The notes: generated by a model not told the origin, from the letters alone. Shown: positions 47,708-61,128, counted from the first letter of the stretch. The stretch: DNA of 64,000 bases from Rotaria sordida (GCA_905250125.1 CAJNOL010001010.1:23256-87255); one strand, 5' to 3'. Program-made: numbers and translations.

Positions 47708-49450
47708 TAGGATTTCATCATGCTTTTTACTGCGTTGCCTAGTTCCAAATTACTTTATCGCCATACTATAGAAACTTTTCCTAGATGAACGAACCCTCAA
47801 AATGCATTCTTTAATTTCTTAAATGCGTTTTTTCATATAACGAAATCTACAATAAACGTTTTTGACTCAAGAAACCTGAAAAAAATCTTTGTTTTATTAC
47901 CAATACTAAAACTCATTAGGGTTCATCAGAGCTAATGGACCTCTTTAGTGTCTATCAGTGTCAGAAACCCATCGACCAAAGGTGTTTCAGATAGAGAAAT
48001 AATTTGATCATCTAAGGAGCTTGGTCATTGATAGTATTTAAAAGGGTTAGCTAGTCTAGATGAGCCGTACTCGTTTTCATCATTTGCAATAAAGAAAAAC
48101 CTTTTGAGGACTCTGAAGTCGAAAACATTTATTGTAGGGCTCATTAAATAAACAAACACATAATGAGTGGGACAACAAGAATTCCAATATCGACATTTTC
48201 ACCATTTCTCATCTGTCATATACTCGATCGAGCAAATATTTTTACCCATAGATTCCACGTTGAATTCTGTAGAAAAAATGTATAGGTAATTTCATCGGAG
48301 AATCTACAGGAAAAAATGACTGCAAGGATTGTGCTAAATACCCAAATATGAATAAAAACAAGTTAAAAACAGTTTTTATTAGTCCTGTTCGTAAAACATT
48401 CGCACACGCGAAAAACTGAAGTATTTATTTCGTGCGTCTTACTTGCAAGGCTCTATTATTCACTTGTAATTTGTAAAGATTTTTAGTGAGATGAAGTGAT
48501 CCAATAAACGTAATTGTTAGCCAATTTTTCTGAAAACATAACGATTTTTCAGCAAAACTTACGCTTTTTTGATAAAGAAAATAATATTTAATTCAATTTT
48601 ATTCATGCACATTATTTTTATGGTAACTGACGAATCGTTATCATCGAATGTCTTAAATACGCACCAAAAAAGATATGTTGTGCTCCACCACGTAGAAATC
48701 GTAAAAACTTTTCTATTTTCGCTTGGTGATTGAGAATTCAATGGTTGCATGGGTTATTTTCATTCAAACTACTTTCCCTCTACGACATTAGCAAGAAGAT
48801 TTCTTAAACTATTTAAAAAACATTCCAAATGTGTTCTGATAGTTTTGAAAGCATTGAAAAATCGAGTTCTCTTTGGTCGCACAATTCTTCATGCCACTCG
48901 TCTCCTCTACATTTTCAATAAAACAGCCCAGAGACTTTTTTGTAGAGAATACAATGCCCAATCTTTTAATTAAAACGTTTCCTCGATCAAGTATATACCA
49001 GAGGAGAAAAAGTGAAAATAATGGTAGCGCAATTCTTTCTAACTCACCTATTGAGAGAATACTTAAGAGAGGGGCCTCCGAGAATAGTGACAAAGCCAGA
49101 TGAAGACCGATTCTTGATTTAGAATTTAAACATAGTAGAAAAGAAAGAGCACTATGTCTCAGTACTTATTGGAAAAGAATTAATCTTATCTAGTGTACCC
49201 TTCGAGAGTTGTCTTGGAGGGAACTGAAAACATTCCCAAATCATTTCATAAAAAATACATTTTTTAATGTATTGGCATTTGTCGATTTTTATTTGTACGA
49301 CTTTATCATTTATGTATCATGTTATGGCAATAGATAGAGCTCTATTTGTTCTAGAAGACCATATATCTCTTCTCGCCACTATTCTTTTTTTGACGTCGTA
49401 AAACATCATTAATTCAATGAATCCAGCATTTTCAATATTCAGGTCTTATT
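47708..49450. other. Intergenic DNA with a coding-like stretch
   Basis: At 48809-49103 both strands have open frames. The plus-strand version ends with YQRRKSENNGSAILSNSP and the minus-strand version is hydrophobic. Neither shows a motif, so at most one is real. Confidence 0.3.
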
Positions 49451-49705
49451 GTAGGTGTGAATGTGGATAAGTGTGGGTGAAGGATGCGGATGTGAGATCT
49501 TCATGTTGTGTATTCGTGTGTCTACAGATGTGCGTATTGGTGTGGGTGAGTGATTGGAGGTATAAATCTTCTTACTCTCAATGAGCAATGCTCACTCAGC
49601 CACTCAAATTGACACCCACAGCCTGTGTTGCATATTAGAATCTGAAAAATTTGTGGATGTGGGCGAATAGACGACCCACACTCATGACCTATGTCCACAT
49701 CCAAC
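49451..49705. repeat. Compound telomere-like array
   Basis: G-rich blocks (GTAGGTGTGAATGTGG, GTGTGGGTGAAGGATGCGG, GGTGTGGGTGAG) alternate with C-rich blocks (GACACCCACA, ACGACCCACACTC, GTCCACATCCAACAC). A further G-rich block GTGGATGTGGGCG lies between C-rich ones, so at least two hairpin units seem to be joined. Confidence 0.7.
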
Positions 49706-50168
49706 ACAATCCTACTGTTTCTCTTATTTTTCTATGATATCGTTGATTTTTGAGAATCGCAATCTTAAAAACAATACATCTGTTTTAGTTTCAATGTCTA
49801 GAATATGCTGTTGACCATGATATCTATTTTCAAACGAAATGTACAATAGAAAACAATTGATTTGCTCCTTTCAGCAAATCACTGTCATTAGTCAAAAACT
49901 TCTATAATAATTATTTGCGCATTGTTGTTCTATTACAAAGAATGAGACACAAAAGCATGAGTTACTTCAGTCTCTTGATCTCGTACCTACAGCTCATATC
50001 CTTCCTCCCTCGCAAATGACTTGACATTTCGAGAGATTTCCTCTGAAAGCAAAACACTCTTTTGAAAAGCTTCTTTCACGGGTATAAATTACAACTAGCA
50101 TAAGTCTCCTTGAATTCACCTCACCTTTTAAAGAGCTTTGTGCTCTGTTCGAAGGAACTCTTCATTTA
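49706..50168. other. Upstream flank of the LamG gene
   Basis: No gene is seen. A TATAAA lies near 50083, about 85 bp before the first ATG, and could be a core promoter. Confidence 0.35.
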
Positions 50169-51538
50169 TTGATCATGTATTTATTAGCTACGACTACTCC
50201 ACCTGCCGAAAGCATAGTTAGTGCCTTCTGGTCATTTGACAGGAATGCACTTGAACGGTATAATAGTGGTCTCGATGGTATTGTCGTCGGCTGTCCAACC
50301 TATACTACCAGTTTTGCTGGATACGGCGCTGCCATCCAATTTACTCGGTCCTCTACTCAATATATTTTTATTACACCGAAGGTACTTCCGATGAATTCAC
50401 GTAATTTCACAATCGAAGCATGGATCTATCCTATTGGTTTTTCCAATAGTATTGACTATGGAATATTCGGTCAATGCCAAGCAACAAATAACAACTCGTG
50501 CTTATACTTCATAGTTCGTAACAGAAAATTATATGGTGGATTCTATGGTAACGATATACAGGGTGCAACCACCCTAACAATGAATACATGGCACCATGTA
50601 GCTTTTGTCTATGACTCAACCGCGACGATGCAACAAGTGTGGCTTAATGGTAATCTTGATGGTTCACGTTTGGCCAGCGCCTACGATGGTCTATGGGAAA
50701 TAACAACTATTGGTGCTACTTTTCAATTAGGCAAAGCAACTGGTTTCAATGGTTACATAGACAACGCACGATTTGAGGCTAGAGCTAAAAATTCGACTGA
50801 AATTCTGGATGATGCCACTCTACATGTTTACTACTCGTTCGATGATGGTTCACTTACCGACAACGGTCCTAATGGTATCAATGGAACTGCTTCTGGACGT
50901 TTATCAAGTACAACTGGTCGAGTTAATCAAGGACTGGAATTTAACTCAGGATCCTATATGTACTATTCATATAATCCATTTTACTTTTTAGGTATCAGTG
51001 GTTATCCATTTAGTATAGCCTTGTGGGTAAAGCCAGCAGGAAGTTATAGGCGACAAACACTTGTGTTCGTAGATAAATTAAATGATTGGTGTGCTAACCT
51101 TTTGGTAATAACATCGTTTGGACAGTTAGTTGCCATTGGTTGGAATGATGCAACTGTAGCTGCAAATGGTCCCATCCTTCGATTCAACATTTGGACACAT
51201 GTCGGCTATACTTATAGTACAACCAACGGTATTCGGTTGTATATAAATGGTCGTCAATACTCAACGACAGGTTCTTTTAGATTCGTGAATTCTGGTGTTC
51301 CGATGCGTATCATATTGGGTGGAAATAGAGCTGTTCGCCAATATACACGATCACTTACCTATTGAATCATTATCATCTATAGATCCATCGATCGACGTAA
51401 GATTTGAATATTCGAAATAGGGGTCTAACTACGTGCTCTCCAGGCTACGGAGGTGCATTTACTGGTGCCCTCGATGAATTTTATCTTTATAGACGTGAAT
51501 TAACAGCAGCTCAAATTTGGGCATTAGCCAATCCTTAA
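50169..51538 (+). CDS. LamG (concanavalin-like) double-domain protein
   Basis: The main frame 50169-51365 encodes 398 residues with two LamG jelly-roll domains. Domain 1 is at about 15-210 (FTIEAWIYP, WHHVAFVYD, VWLNGNLDG, GYIDNARFEARAKN). Domain 2 begins near 218 (VYYSFDDGS, FSIALWVKPAG, WTHVGYTYS, RLYINGRQYS). The last strand of domain 2 is missing from that frame but present at 51422-51538 in another frame (GYGGAFTGALDEFYLYRREL, stop at 51536), so a final intron or a frameshift lies at about 51340-51421. I could not place a donor cleanly. TATTTATTAG before 50189 could be a splice acceptor, so a 5' exon may be missing. These domains usually bind sugars or proteins outside the cell. Confidence 0.75.
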
Positions 51539-51716
51539 GCTGATACTATGAAGCTTACTGTCAACATTGACTACTATAACATTCATATTCCTGAATTGAT
51601 GAAAGAGTTTTCCATTAAGTTAAACCTCTGTAGGTTGCAACGGTGAATCCCTACTATGAATAACATTTCGAAAGCATTGCATATACACTATTACAATAGG
51701 GATACTACCAAAATAG

Positions 51717-51890
51717 CTGTGGTGTGTGTGGATGTGCAGTGCAGTGTGGGTGCGGATGTGGGTACGGGTGTAGGCGTGAGTGTGCGTGCGTGTATCAGTG
51801 AGGGTGTGAGTATAGGTGTTGGTGTGGCTGTGAGTATGGGTATGAGGAAAAAGTACTTTTACACTCACACCCACACCCACACCCACACCC
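51717..51890. repeat. Largest inverted telomere-like array
   Basis: About 125 bp of degenerate G-rich hexamers (GTGTGGATGTGC, GTGTGGGTGCGGATGTGGG, GTGTGAGTATAGGTGTTGG) is followed after AGGAAAAAGTACTTTT by four near-perfect C-rich hexamers (CACACCCACACCCACACCC). It lies about 180 bp past the LamG gene. The 110-codon minus frame of Thr-His repeats is a translation of the array. Confidence 0.85.
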
Positions 51891-52472
51891 TTGATCTGAT
51901 CTTGTCTATATGTTTCAATATCAAACCAAAGCAATTTCATTGGTGTTTCCATGCAGTGACCGATTGCTGATAGCTATAGTAATTCATATTGTCAAGGTCA
52001 AATATGTTTTGATAGCGAAAAGCATAAATAAGAGAAAAAATAGCAGCATTATATGAATTTTCGACAAGATGCACTGTTCAACAACGAATACTTCTGAGAA
52101 GAACCTTTGATCTGTAGTCAAACTAGAGAAAAGGTCGATTCTTAGGTGAATCCTCATATTACTGAACTGATTTCATGTAAACAATCAAGTTTATCCCATA
52201 AGAACATGTATTAAAAATTTTTTTCTACTAAAATAAGTAGTTCACAAGATGAAGATTGACTTAAAAATCATAAAACTTTTTAAAATTACCAGTACGTTAA
52301 AGTAGTTACATAGTTGTTGAGTATATTAGACAAACCATATAGCTTGCTATTCAGTGATACAATGACAAGTATAATCCCAAAAAAGAATGTTCTTATTCGT
52401 AAACTCTTATCAAAATCAGAATTCTTAATATTTCTATTGTCTCTTATTATAAGATAGAAGTCTTCATAAAAT
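51891..52472. other. Intergenic DNA
   Basis: No feature is seen between the array and the F-box gene's 3' end. Confidence 0.5.
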
Positions 52473-53477
52473 TCACATGTGACTCATATCCCATGGACAC
52501 AGTTTTCTTTTGACTATTACTTGAAAGTGAGGTCGCCGCTGAAGCCAATACCCTGCATGATCAAATGGTGATTGAATATTGCGACGGTCATGTTGATGAT
52601 TCAAAAAAATGCTCAATCGAAGTCGTAAGTATTTAAGATCAGGTAAATATTGTTCGATCAATGTTTGCCACGCTTTTGGCTCGAGCATTGTCTTTGTATT
52701 TTCACGAGCTTTGAGTTTGAGTATTAAATGTGTTAAATGTGGACATAAAACAAAGAAATGATTAAGTAGTTCGAATGAACGCAAATATTGTAAATTCAGA
52801 TTCAGATGTTTTAGTTTGGGGAGAACACTATTGAATGTATAAAGATGTTTACCCCAATCAAAACCGTATAAATGTGCTTTTAAACGACCAAGATTAGGTG
52901 TATGACGCAAAAATATTAGCATTTGATCAGTTGATATGTATTCAAAATTAATATATTCGACAGTGGGTAAATCGAACGAAAGTCGATCGATATTCCATCG
53001 ATTGAACTGATAGGGAACATGTAAACGTCGAAGACGATTACGACCGGCTCCTAAAATTATCGACCAAACTTGTTCATACATATCGATTGCATAGTCATGG
53101 CAATCCATTTTTGTAATCTTGATCGATTCAAGTTGTTGCATTGGTAACCATTGAATAAATGAAACTAATTTTTGAAGCCTTATTGATTGAAATGTAACAG
53201 CTCGAATGGTGGAAAAATTTAAATATGAATATAAATTGTTCTGTGCATCTTCATCATTACTCGACACTTTTAATGATCGACACTTAAATACATCATCGTG
53301 AAATTTATTTTGGTTTATTGTCGTCGATAAATCAACGTATGCTGGATAATTTTGAATGATATTATTCAAGCGTTGTTTTAGTCCAAAAAAAGCTTGAAAT
53401 AGTTCAGTGAATGATAAATAATCGAATATTTCCAGAAGCAAATCAACGCTCAAGTCGTCAAAACACGTCGTCGTCAT
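52473..53477 (-). CDS. F-box protein with leucine-rich repeat-like C-terminal part
   Basis: A single-exon frame of 334 residues. Residues about 5-45 (FDDLSVDLLLEIFDYLSFTELFQAFFGL) match an F-box, which binds Skp1 in SCF ubiquitin ligases. The remainder has irregular LRR-like segments such as LPTVEYINFEYIS, LPKLKHLNLNLQYL, CPHLTHLILKLKA and LPDLKYLRLRL, which would bind substrates. It ends in WDMSHM. Large F-box/LRR families of this kind are common in bdelloids, as I recall. The start is the first ATG, preceded by a T-run. Confidence 0.85.
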   Translation of the reverse strand: MTTTCFDDLSVDLLLEIFDYLSFTELFQAFFGLKQRLNNIIQNYPAYVDLSTTINQNKFHDDVFKCRSLKVSSNDEDAQNNLYSYLNFSTIRAVTFQSIRLQKLVSFIQWLPMQQLESIKITKMDCHDYAIDMYEQVWSIILGAGRNRLRRLHVPYQFNRWNIDRLSFDLPTVEYINFEYISTDQMLIFLRHTPNLGRLKAHLYGFDWGKHLYTFNSVLPKLKHLNLNLQYLRSFELLNHFFVLCPHLTHLILKLKARENTKTMLEPKAWQTLIEQYLPDLKYLRLRLSIFLNHQHDRRNIQSPFDHAGYWLQRRPHFQVIVKRKLCPWDMSHM

Positions 53478-56400
53478 CTAACACGGTTGTTTTTTTTTTT
53501 GCTAATGATCAGGCGCAGTCAACAAAGAACGCAAATAAAAGGAAAAAAACATGCCTTCGTTGACGACTTATCGTTATACACGTGTTGATAGAAGCATAGT
53601 TGCGATAAGTGTCAATGATTCATCACTGACTTGACTCTGATGTGAAAAAGACCTTTTTTTTGACGAAATAAGGTGCTTTTTAAATGAAGTCAATTCGAAT
53701 GAAAATATAGTTGTCCAATCAAGATGGCAGAAATACACACTATTTGATGGTATAAAGCTAGTGTTTCTCTAAGGAAGCCTTTATTCAAATGAAACAAAAT
53801 TTCATCAGTTCAAAAGGACTATGCAATCAGGAAGCGTATCAAGTCTAAAGTTCTGCGAAATATCGAAGTATCAAGCGAAAGACAATCATTGAGTGAGAAA
53901 ACAGTTTGAGCTTATACAGTATTTCCCTGTGCCACGTATTTGTCTCGACGAAAACATAGCATCCAAGCAGCTTTTATTCGACGCAGAGACACATTTTGCA
54001 TGAGCTTCTCTCGAGCAGCACCTTATGTAAAATATGATGAATGACAAGAGAGGGAGCTATCCATCAATACTAACTGAAGCCAAGAAGTTGCAACCTAACT
54101 GGTCATTCTATGCCATCGATCAGTTTTATTAGCAAAGATTAAATTTTCTGAGAACAAAATCCATACAGTCAGTTGTGGTCTTGCCTCGAAAAGTTCACCA
54201 TAATAATTAATCAGTTCAAATCAGCAGAATTGATTCATAAAGACAATGATGGAAAATTGAAATCTCTCACCATAAGGATCTATATCAGCGACATTTACCT
54301 AACAACATCAGCTACTACTCCAAGTAAGTTTACATTGATCATTACACTATCGATATTCTTTATTATCATTATGGCTAATGCATTACCACTAGCACTGAAA
54401 TTGATGAATGCTAATTCTAATACTTTGGTATTAGCATCGAAATTGAAATTCTTACTTCGATAATCATTTGAAAAAAGTTGGCTAATATTGCATTAATTTT
54501 CAAAATAATCACTAAAACAATCATTGTAATTTTGATGCCTATGGTAAAGCATTAAGGTTTCTTAATGTTGCACTGCAGATGATTAAATACGTTTTGCTCT
54601 ATCATATCGGTAGTTGCAGCGTTTTTTCAGCCTAAAAATGATATAATTTCTTCGAATAGAAGCATTAAGTCTTCATTGTGTATGATTCGAAGTCCTTCTA
54701 CTTCTATAAAGATATTTTTGTCAAGTGATTAAGATTGTCTCGAAGGATACGTAGATAATGTCACTGAACGACGGAATAGTTCGAAAAGTGTTCCTATCGT
54801 AAAAATTCATACTCAATCGTACTTGATTTCCTATTTTGCCATTATCTTGAGAGCGGCTACCTTTCTAAAACTTTTTTGTAAATTCAAAAATGTTCGAATC
54901 CTGTACCATAGTCGTGCTTTTCCAACACAGACCGATCTAAAACTCTAAAAAATGATTACGGCCTCAATGCAACATTCATACTTTGAGAATACATTCGAGG
55001 CACGTGATGAACATCCAATTTGATCTCAACGATTTTCTTTATGTTCGTGAGAAATACTAACAAATAGACTTACATTGTCGAAATAACATTGGTAAACTAT
55101 GCTATAGATAGAATACCGTTCAGGATCTCGAGTCCATTTTTGTTACCAATCTGAATCAATGCACCAGAAGCTTCAATAATTAATAAGATAAATACGAATT
55201 ATCCTGGTGGATTTAGAATTGAAAAGACTAGAATGTATTAGATGATTAACTCATTCTCTATATTATTGAGAAAAGGAACACGTTTAGATGAATAGTTATT
55301 ACTTCAAAACGTAGAATTTACTATGAACACATTCAAAGCCAGAAGGTTGAAGACAGAATGTTATTGATCACAGTAATTTAATCAGTTAATATCAATCTGA
55401 TGAACACTTTTTATTGAAGACATCCCACAAGATAAAATCTTAGTAAAAATCATATTTCTTTACAGTATAAGATTTTCTGAATGATAAGTCCAATAAAACA
55501 CTCATAGACAATTTTAAAACAATAAGAGTCATGTAATATAGTTCTAATTAAATCGACTACAGTAAAAACAATAGAACTTACATGACTAATATTGAACTCA
55601 AATCTTTGAAGTAAAATTAATATATAAATTGTGGAATGTCTCAGACGAAAGATATACCAATGAGCTATAGACTTTCATCAAGTGTCTAGTGTTGAGTCTT
55701 ATCATTATTTTGAATGTATCTCATTATATTTTCAGTTGAAAATGAAAAACAATTAATTATTTCTACATAAGATGCCACTGATCCATTTTATCTATTGTTT
55801 CTCTAGCAATCAAATTATTTGTTTTACTTATATTTATAGATTAGCAGATGTTTTCATACATTAAATGTTTGGATTGTAAAAAACATCGATTCCTATTGCA
55901 AAGTTATTTTTGAACTTCATGACAAATAATTACAATCTTACTATAATTCTAAAGGATGGAAAAACTTATAATAAAACATGTTCAATAACATTTAATCGTG
56001 TTGTATCGTTGTTTTGTATAAATTGTACAATATTGACATTATTAGACAAGTTAACAAGACGTGAAAGATTGTCAAGATATTTTTATCAATCATCATCATC
56101 TTTCTTAGACAACAAAAACATTTTTCTAGTTTATTAATCGATTATAAAAACCAAGTGAACTAGATGCTATTGATATTTTGGGATGGAAGAATAGTAAGTA
56201 GTTGAATAGTTGGTTTTGTTGTCTTCTTTAACATCAAAAATTACATTTGATGCTGATAAAAATTACGACTGTGATCATTAAGATTCAACATGTTTGTCGA
56301 TCGCATATCGAATGAATCACTATTTGTAATAGATGATATATTATGTTCGCGTCATATTTTCAAACGATTATAATTCAGTGTCCATAAATGAATGACTAAA

Positions 56401-58186
56401 GCTCGCAATATTTAGACTAATTAAAATCTACAATAGAAATCTTAGATGCACAGAATAACGGCTTGGAAGACTCTAGAAAGTTCTAGAATGGTTTAAACAC
56501 TGTGATTCTTAACGCATCTTTCTCGTCAGTAGGGAAACGTACCCAAAAATTGTTGGCTTCGCCCCTTTCACCCTGGCTTGAACTTACACTCTCAATTTTC
56601 TTCGAAAAATATACGTGAGTTCTACAATAAAATATTTCTTTACTATTTGTCTAACTCTATTTATGTGGCTTACATGAAAAAAATGGAAAATCTGACATAC
56701 ATCTTCATCTACTAATTAATGCAATACAGTCAAGATATTGATGAATAAAAAATTTCAAATCACTATATTTGTCTATCGTCGTCAATAATAAAGAAAACTC
56801 ATCGACGAGAATATTAGTCTATATTCAATTGTATCTATAGCGACGGACATAAACTTTGAGCAGCTGTATTTTTAATTTTTCTTCTTGATGATAATAACTT
56901 GCAAGAATCCCAAAAAATATCTATGTAGCTGAAAGGGTTCTCTGTTAAGATTGAGAGGTTCGAAGACTTGAACAAAACTGTTTGGATACAGATGATAGAG
57001 CAAGATAAGATGTCTCTGACCTCTCTATGACCTTTCTTCATTGAACGGCATCAAATTTACAGAAGGATCAAGGAACATTTGTCTCTTTCTTTTCGTCGAA
57101 AACTTCCATGTTTTTTCCATGTTTGACGCTTTAGGATCTTGTGTAAATTAAATGCAGTTCGATGAAGGAAGGTCATGAAGATGTCTTATTTTTCTATATC
57201 AAATAAAATCGTTTCTCAAAAGCTTTAAATAAAAGCCATAAGTCTGGTTTTTCATAGATCTACACTGAAGACTGCTTACAATGAAAGTATTTTATTAATT
57301 AAACAGAAATAGAACAAATCAACCTCGTTAAAGAATTAAAGAAAGATTTATCGACTGGATCATCTCAAAAAACTATTCTATACTGGAAGATATTATTCTA
57401 CTTTAAAAAAAACATACTTTGAAGAATAAATTGATACGATGCCTGAGACTGAAGTTTCCACACATTATGTGCCAAATAAATCTTCACAGTTTTCTAAATT
57501 ACGCAATACACTGACACCGTTTCTTTGAAACTAGCAAGAATTATTTTATTTTGAAAGTAGTACTAGTTTTGCTGTTTTTATGCTTCAATCTAATAGAATT
57601 GATGTTGTAATTATACTGATTTTATTTCATTATCTAAATAAAAGAATTATTACCGAATCACTAGTTGTTTTAACGAACGACTATAAATAATCTATGACTA
57701 AGAGAATATTGACAAATATCTTAAAATCTTTGAGCATCAATGTACTAAGTACGGTTTTTTTCTAATTCTTTCACTTTTATTTTGTATTAGCCAACAAAGT
57801 AGGATGAAATGAGATTTTGGGATAATATCAAAGTTCAATTTAAAACGATTATGACAAAGATAAGTATTTGTGATAATATCAAACTGTTGGCATACATGAT
57901 AGAATGAAACAAAATAACCTATTGATGGAAATGGTCAAAAATATGAGAAGTTCAACGAATAATCTATTACTAAATAAATGAAATCAATCGTATCAAGATC
58001 AATAATCAAGAAAAAAAATATAAAAAGTGATTTTCAAAATTCATTTCTTAGTGAATATTCACATATCCTTTTTTTTAAAAAGGATGAAATTCAGAAACTT
58101 CTTTGATGATCTTCAAATATTATATGTAGACAAATGATAGGAAATGTTTGACGCATGACAAAGAGAATCACAAATAGCACCTCACT
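53478..58186. other. Long intergenic region without a supported gene
   Basis: Nearly 4.7 kb without a convincing gene. The frame 54173-54463 (+) has a hydrophobic segment (FTLIITLSIFFIIIMANAL) but no family match. Frames at 55910-56137 and 56835-57041 look like chance. A small hairpin pairs GTCATGTAATATAGTTCT with AGAACTTACATGAC at about 55528-55588. Confidence 0.45.
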
Positions 58187-58230
58187 GGAGTGTGAATGTG
58201 ATCTGCCCTAAAGCGACACCCACACCCATG
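58187..58230. repeat. Inverted telomere-like array
   Basis: GGAGTGTGAATGTGATC is followed by GACACCCACACCCATG. Confidence 0.65.
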
Positions 58231-58607
58231 TCTCATGGCTCCTTCGGATCCAAGCATTCAAAAGTGAAGAAAAATCTAGAATCTATCTATGCACTATTTC
58301 ATATTTTCCTTTGTTTATCAGAACAAAAGATAAATTATTCTAAAAATCACTCAACACATTTTTGATAGAATTTTATTCTGTATAGAAACCTTTCATGAAC
58401 ATGGAACCAGCCTTCTGGTATATGCGGAAATCCAAGATAATTGGAGTTTTTTTTGTTTTCGAGAATATTTCTGATCGATTTCTTAAATATTCTATTATTT
58501 TGATTTAAACACATTATTATAATCAAGAGTATAACGGATGAAAAAAAGCATTCTCCTCTTTATTTTAAGTAAAAAAAATGTATATATAATTTCTATGTAT
58601 TGAAATG

Positions 58608-60225
58608 TTATTTTGTTAGTACAAATTGATCAGCAATACTATCATCACTATTATGATAATATGTAAGATGCAAATAGGTTTGATTAGCAAATATTGTTGT
58701 ATACCCAAATTGTCGATCATGATATTTACTCCAGGGAATCCTCGAATAAAATCCAGAATCTAAGTTTTGATCGGCCATACCAATTAAAACCTGTTTTTGA
58801 TATATCGGACATGTTCATTCATATGAATGGTGGTGTGCAAAAAGATTGACATCAACATGATATTGACAGAACAATGGTTCTAAGTAGAATTGTGACATCA
58901 TTGTAATTTCATGCTCTTCAATCGATTCTATTTCTGATGTATATACTTGTCGACGTGAACCAACAATAAGCCATGGAGTACGAGAACGATTAACTGAACG
59001 AAGATCTTGTTCAATCCATATGTATTGAGGTGATAGTCGACGAAAATCATGTTCAGTTGAATAATAAATTATATGTATTGAACCGACACCAAAACTATAC
59101 CAAAATTAGAATGCCCAACAACATTTTTTTGGTTTTAAAGACAAACTCACCATCTTAGTCTAAATCCTCCAAGACCTGATGCGTTGCTTGAATCTTTATC
59201 TCTTTCTATGATATGATCATATTCATGATTATCAATGCCGACTATATAAGGCACGCGAGCAACTATTGGTTGTATCTGAGTCGTAAATGCATCCCATAGA
59301 GCGCCAATACCTCGAGCATAACTAATATCATCAATATGTAACAAATAAGTAATCTTTATTGATATGGTTCTTGCCATTACTCGATCGATAGTTGACTTAG
59401 TACCAAGTTCTACTGGCTATAAACCCATATCACTATATGCAATCCAGATTACTGCTTCATTTTTAGTTGCAGAACGATTTGTAAATGAATAGATTGATGA
59501 TCATCCATGGTCATTATTTCCAACTTGATAAAAATAGGTTGTTGATGGACGAAGATCTTCTAATAAAATCGTATGCATATATCCTGAATCAATGAATTTC
59601 TGTGCACCCCATAAAATTGCTTTTTCTTCATACACATCTGATGTTGCATATGTCATTGTTGTTCCATTTCGATAAAACTCAACTGTGAATAGATCGAATC
59701 CATATTGATATTGAGAAGTATATTGTGATGAATTAGTTCTATAGGAAATAAATATTTGATCTAATCGATTCTTCTCAGATTATTGAAATACATAGGTTAG
59801 CAAATACTGTTCAAAGCAATATTTTAGTACTGGATTGAAGAAGATATGGCAGATTCGATATGCAAGAGTTTCGATTTATTAGTAGACAAAAAATACCTCT
59901 CAGTGTCTGTGAATTTTGAACAGGGCGCATAGATATATCTCTTTCATCTTCATGCTTGAGAACGATAAGTTAATAGATTTTCTTATGCAAGTGAACTTAA
60001 AAAAACAACAATATTTTCCGTCAGTGAGAAGAATTTCAGCAAAATAAATGCCAACGAAATCTTCAATACATGGAACTAATGTTGGTGTCCAAGTTATATC
60101 GATCGCTTCGTTGCTAGTACAGACCGTAGCTGATGCATTGAAAGTCGCTACAGTCATAGTTGTTGAGAGAATTGAAGAAAAACTCTAGCCAGAAAAAAAA
60201 GTACAAGACTCGATTTTGATTTCAT
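58608..60225 (-). pseudogene. Purple acid phosphatase pseudogene
   Basis: The order of segments on the minus strand matches animal/plant-type purple acid phosphatase. There is a signal peptide-like start (MKSKSSLVLFFLA), a Fn3-like exon (CTSNEAIDITWTPTLVPC), then YMHTILLEDLRPSTTYFYQV, LLHIDDISYARG, NHEYDH, STEHDF, SPQYIWIEQDLRS and VDVNLFAHHHSYE. It is broken by in-frame stops after NNDHG and YSDMGL (rc near 59510 and 59421) and after HHHSYE (TGA where CGA/Arg is expected, near 58822). A frame change near the T8 run follows the signal peptide. Metal-site motifs are also altered: GDxG is SDMG, GDISYA is DDISYA, GNHE is DNHE and GHR is VGSRR. The gene is dead but still clearly recognisable, so decay is fairly recent. 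Confidence 0.88.
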
Positions 60226-61128
60226 TGCGGACATTCTACATAATTGACAAGAACACAAAAAAATTACATATGATCTAAATGCTCCGCACTCTTCTTTCAT
60301 TTTGAAATACAGAAAGACTACGTTTAATAAAATTCAATATGAACAAGAAGAAAGAACACCTCTGCCTTTCAGCTATCTTGCGGTATAGGACGTCGCCTAA
60401 CTTCACATTTAATAGCTCGATATCTTTCCTACACCTAGCACTATCAATAGATTTGGACAGAACATTGGTCTGACACAAAGCTTTTACGCTCAATCGCTTG
60501 AACATTCCACATACAGCGACTGCCCATATACTAAACACGACGGTAGATATATGTTACAACATAGTTAGCATGCTATCGAACAAATGATACGAGATAAGCA
60601 GCCATTAGTGACTTGTGTAGGGCCATCTAATGACTCATGGTATCGTAGAGCATTTTCGACCTTTTAAAGAAGAAGATCAATATTATTAGGGAAAAAAGAT
60701 GGAAAATCTTGATCAAAATGAAAAACAATTTACATTCAGTGACATAGTGGCATAAAGAAACAATACCTATTTATGTGCGAATTATCTAATTTGGAAAACA
60801 TTGATGCATTTTACCTATTAGATGAAGCATATAAGCATGTGACAAAGGTATTTATATGCCGTGCCTTTTTTTTCTCTTCTAGCAATGCTTCGCAAAAATA
60901 GTTCGAAATGTAGATCCTGTCATTTTTCTTTATAAGATATATATCCCGACTTTTTATATCAATGGATTACATATTTATAGATCGTTTAATTTTAGCAAGA
61001 GCCATCTGACATTAATCATTACGGAGTTCTGAAACGAGTGAATGAAGAGAAAACAATATTGTAGTGTATGTGTGACATGCAAAATAACATGCATGAAATG
61101 ACTTCAAAAGCAACAATAACACTCACTA
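60226..61128. other. Intergenic DNA
   Basis: No gene is supported. The frame 60275-60538 (-) has no recognisable motif. Confidence 0.45.

Noticed and set aside
44514-51890. Possible CRISPR-like spaced repeats (GTGTGGGTGTGG blocks)
   Set aside because: Spacing is irregular and the blocks alternate with their complement; the genome is clearly eukaryotic.
51620-51970. Open frames on both strands encoding Thr-His or Val-Gly repeats
   Set aside because: They are translations of the telomere-like hexamer array and have no start context or domain.
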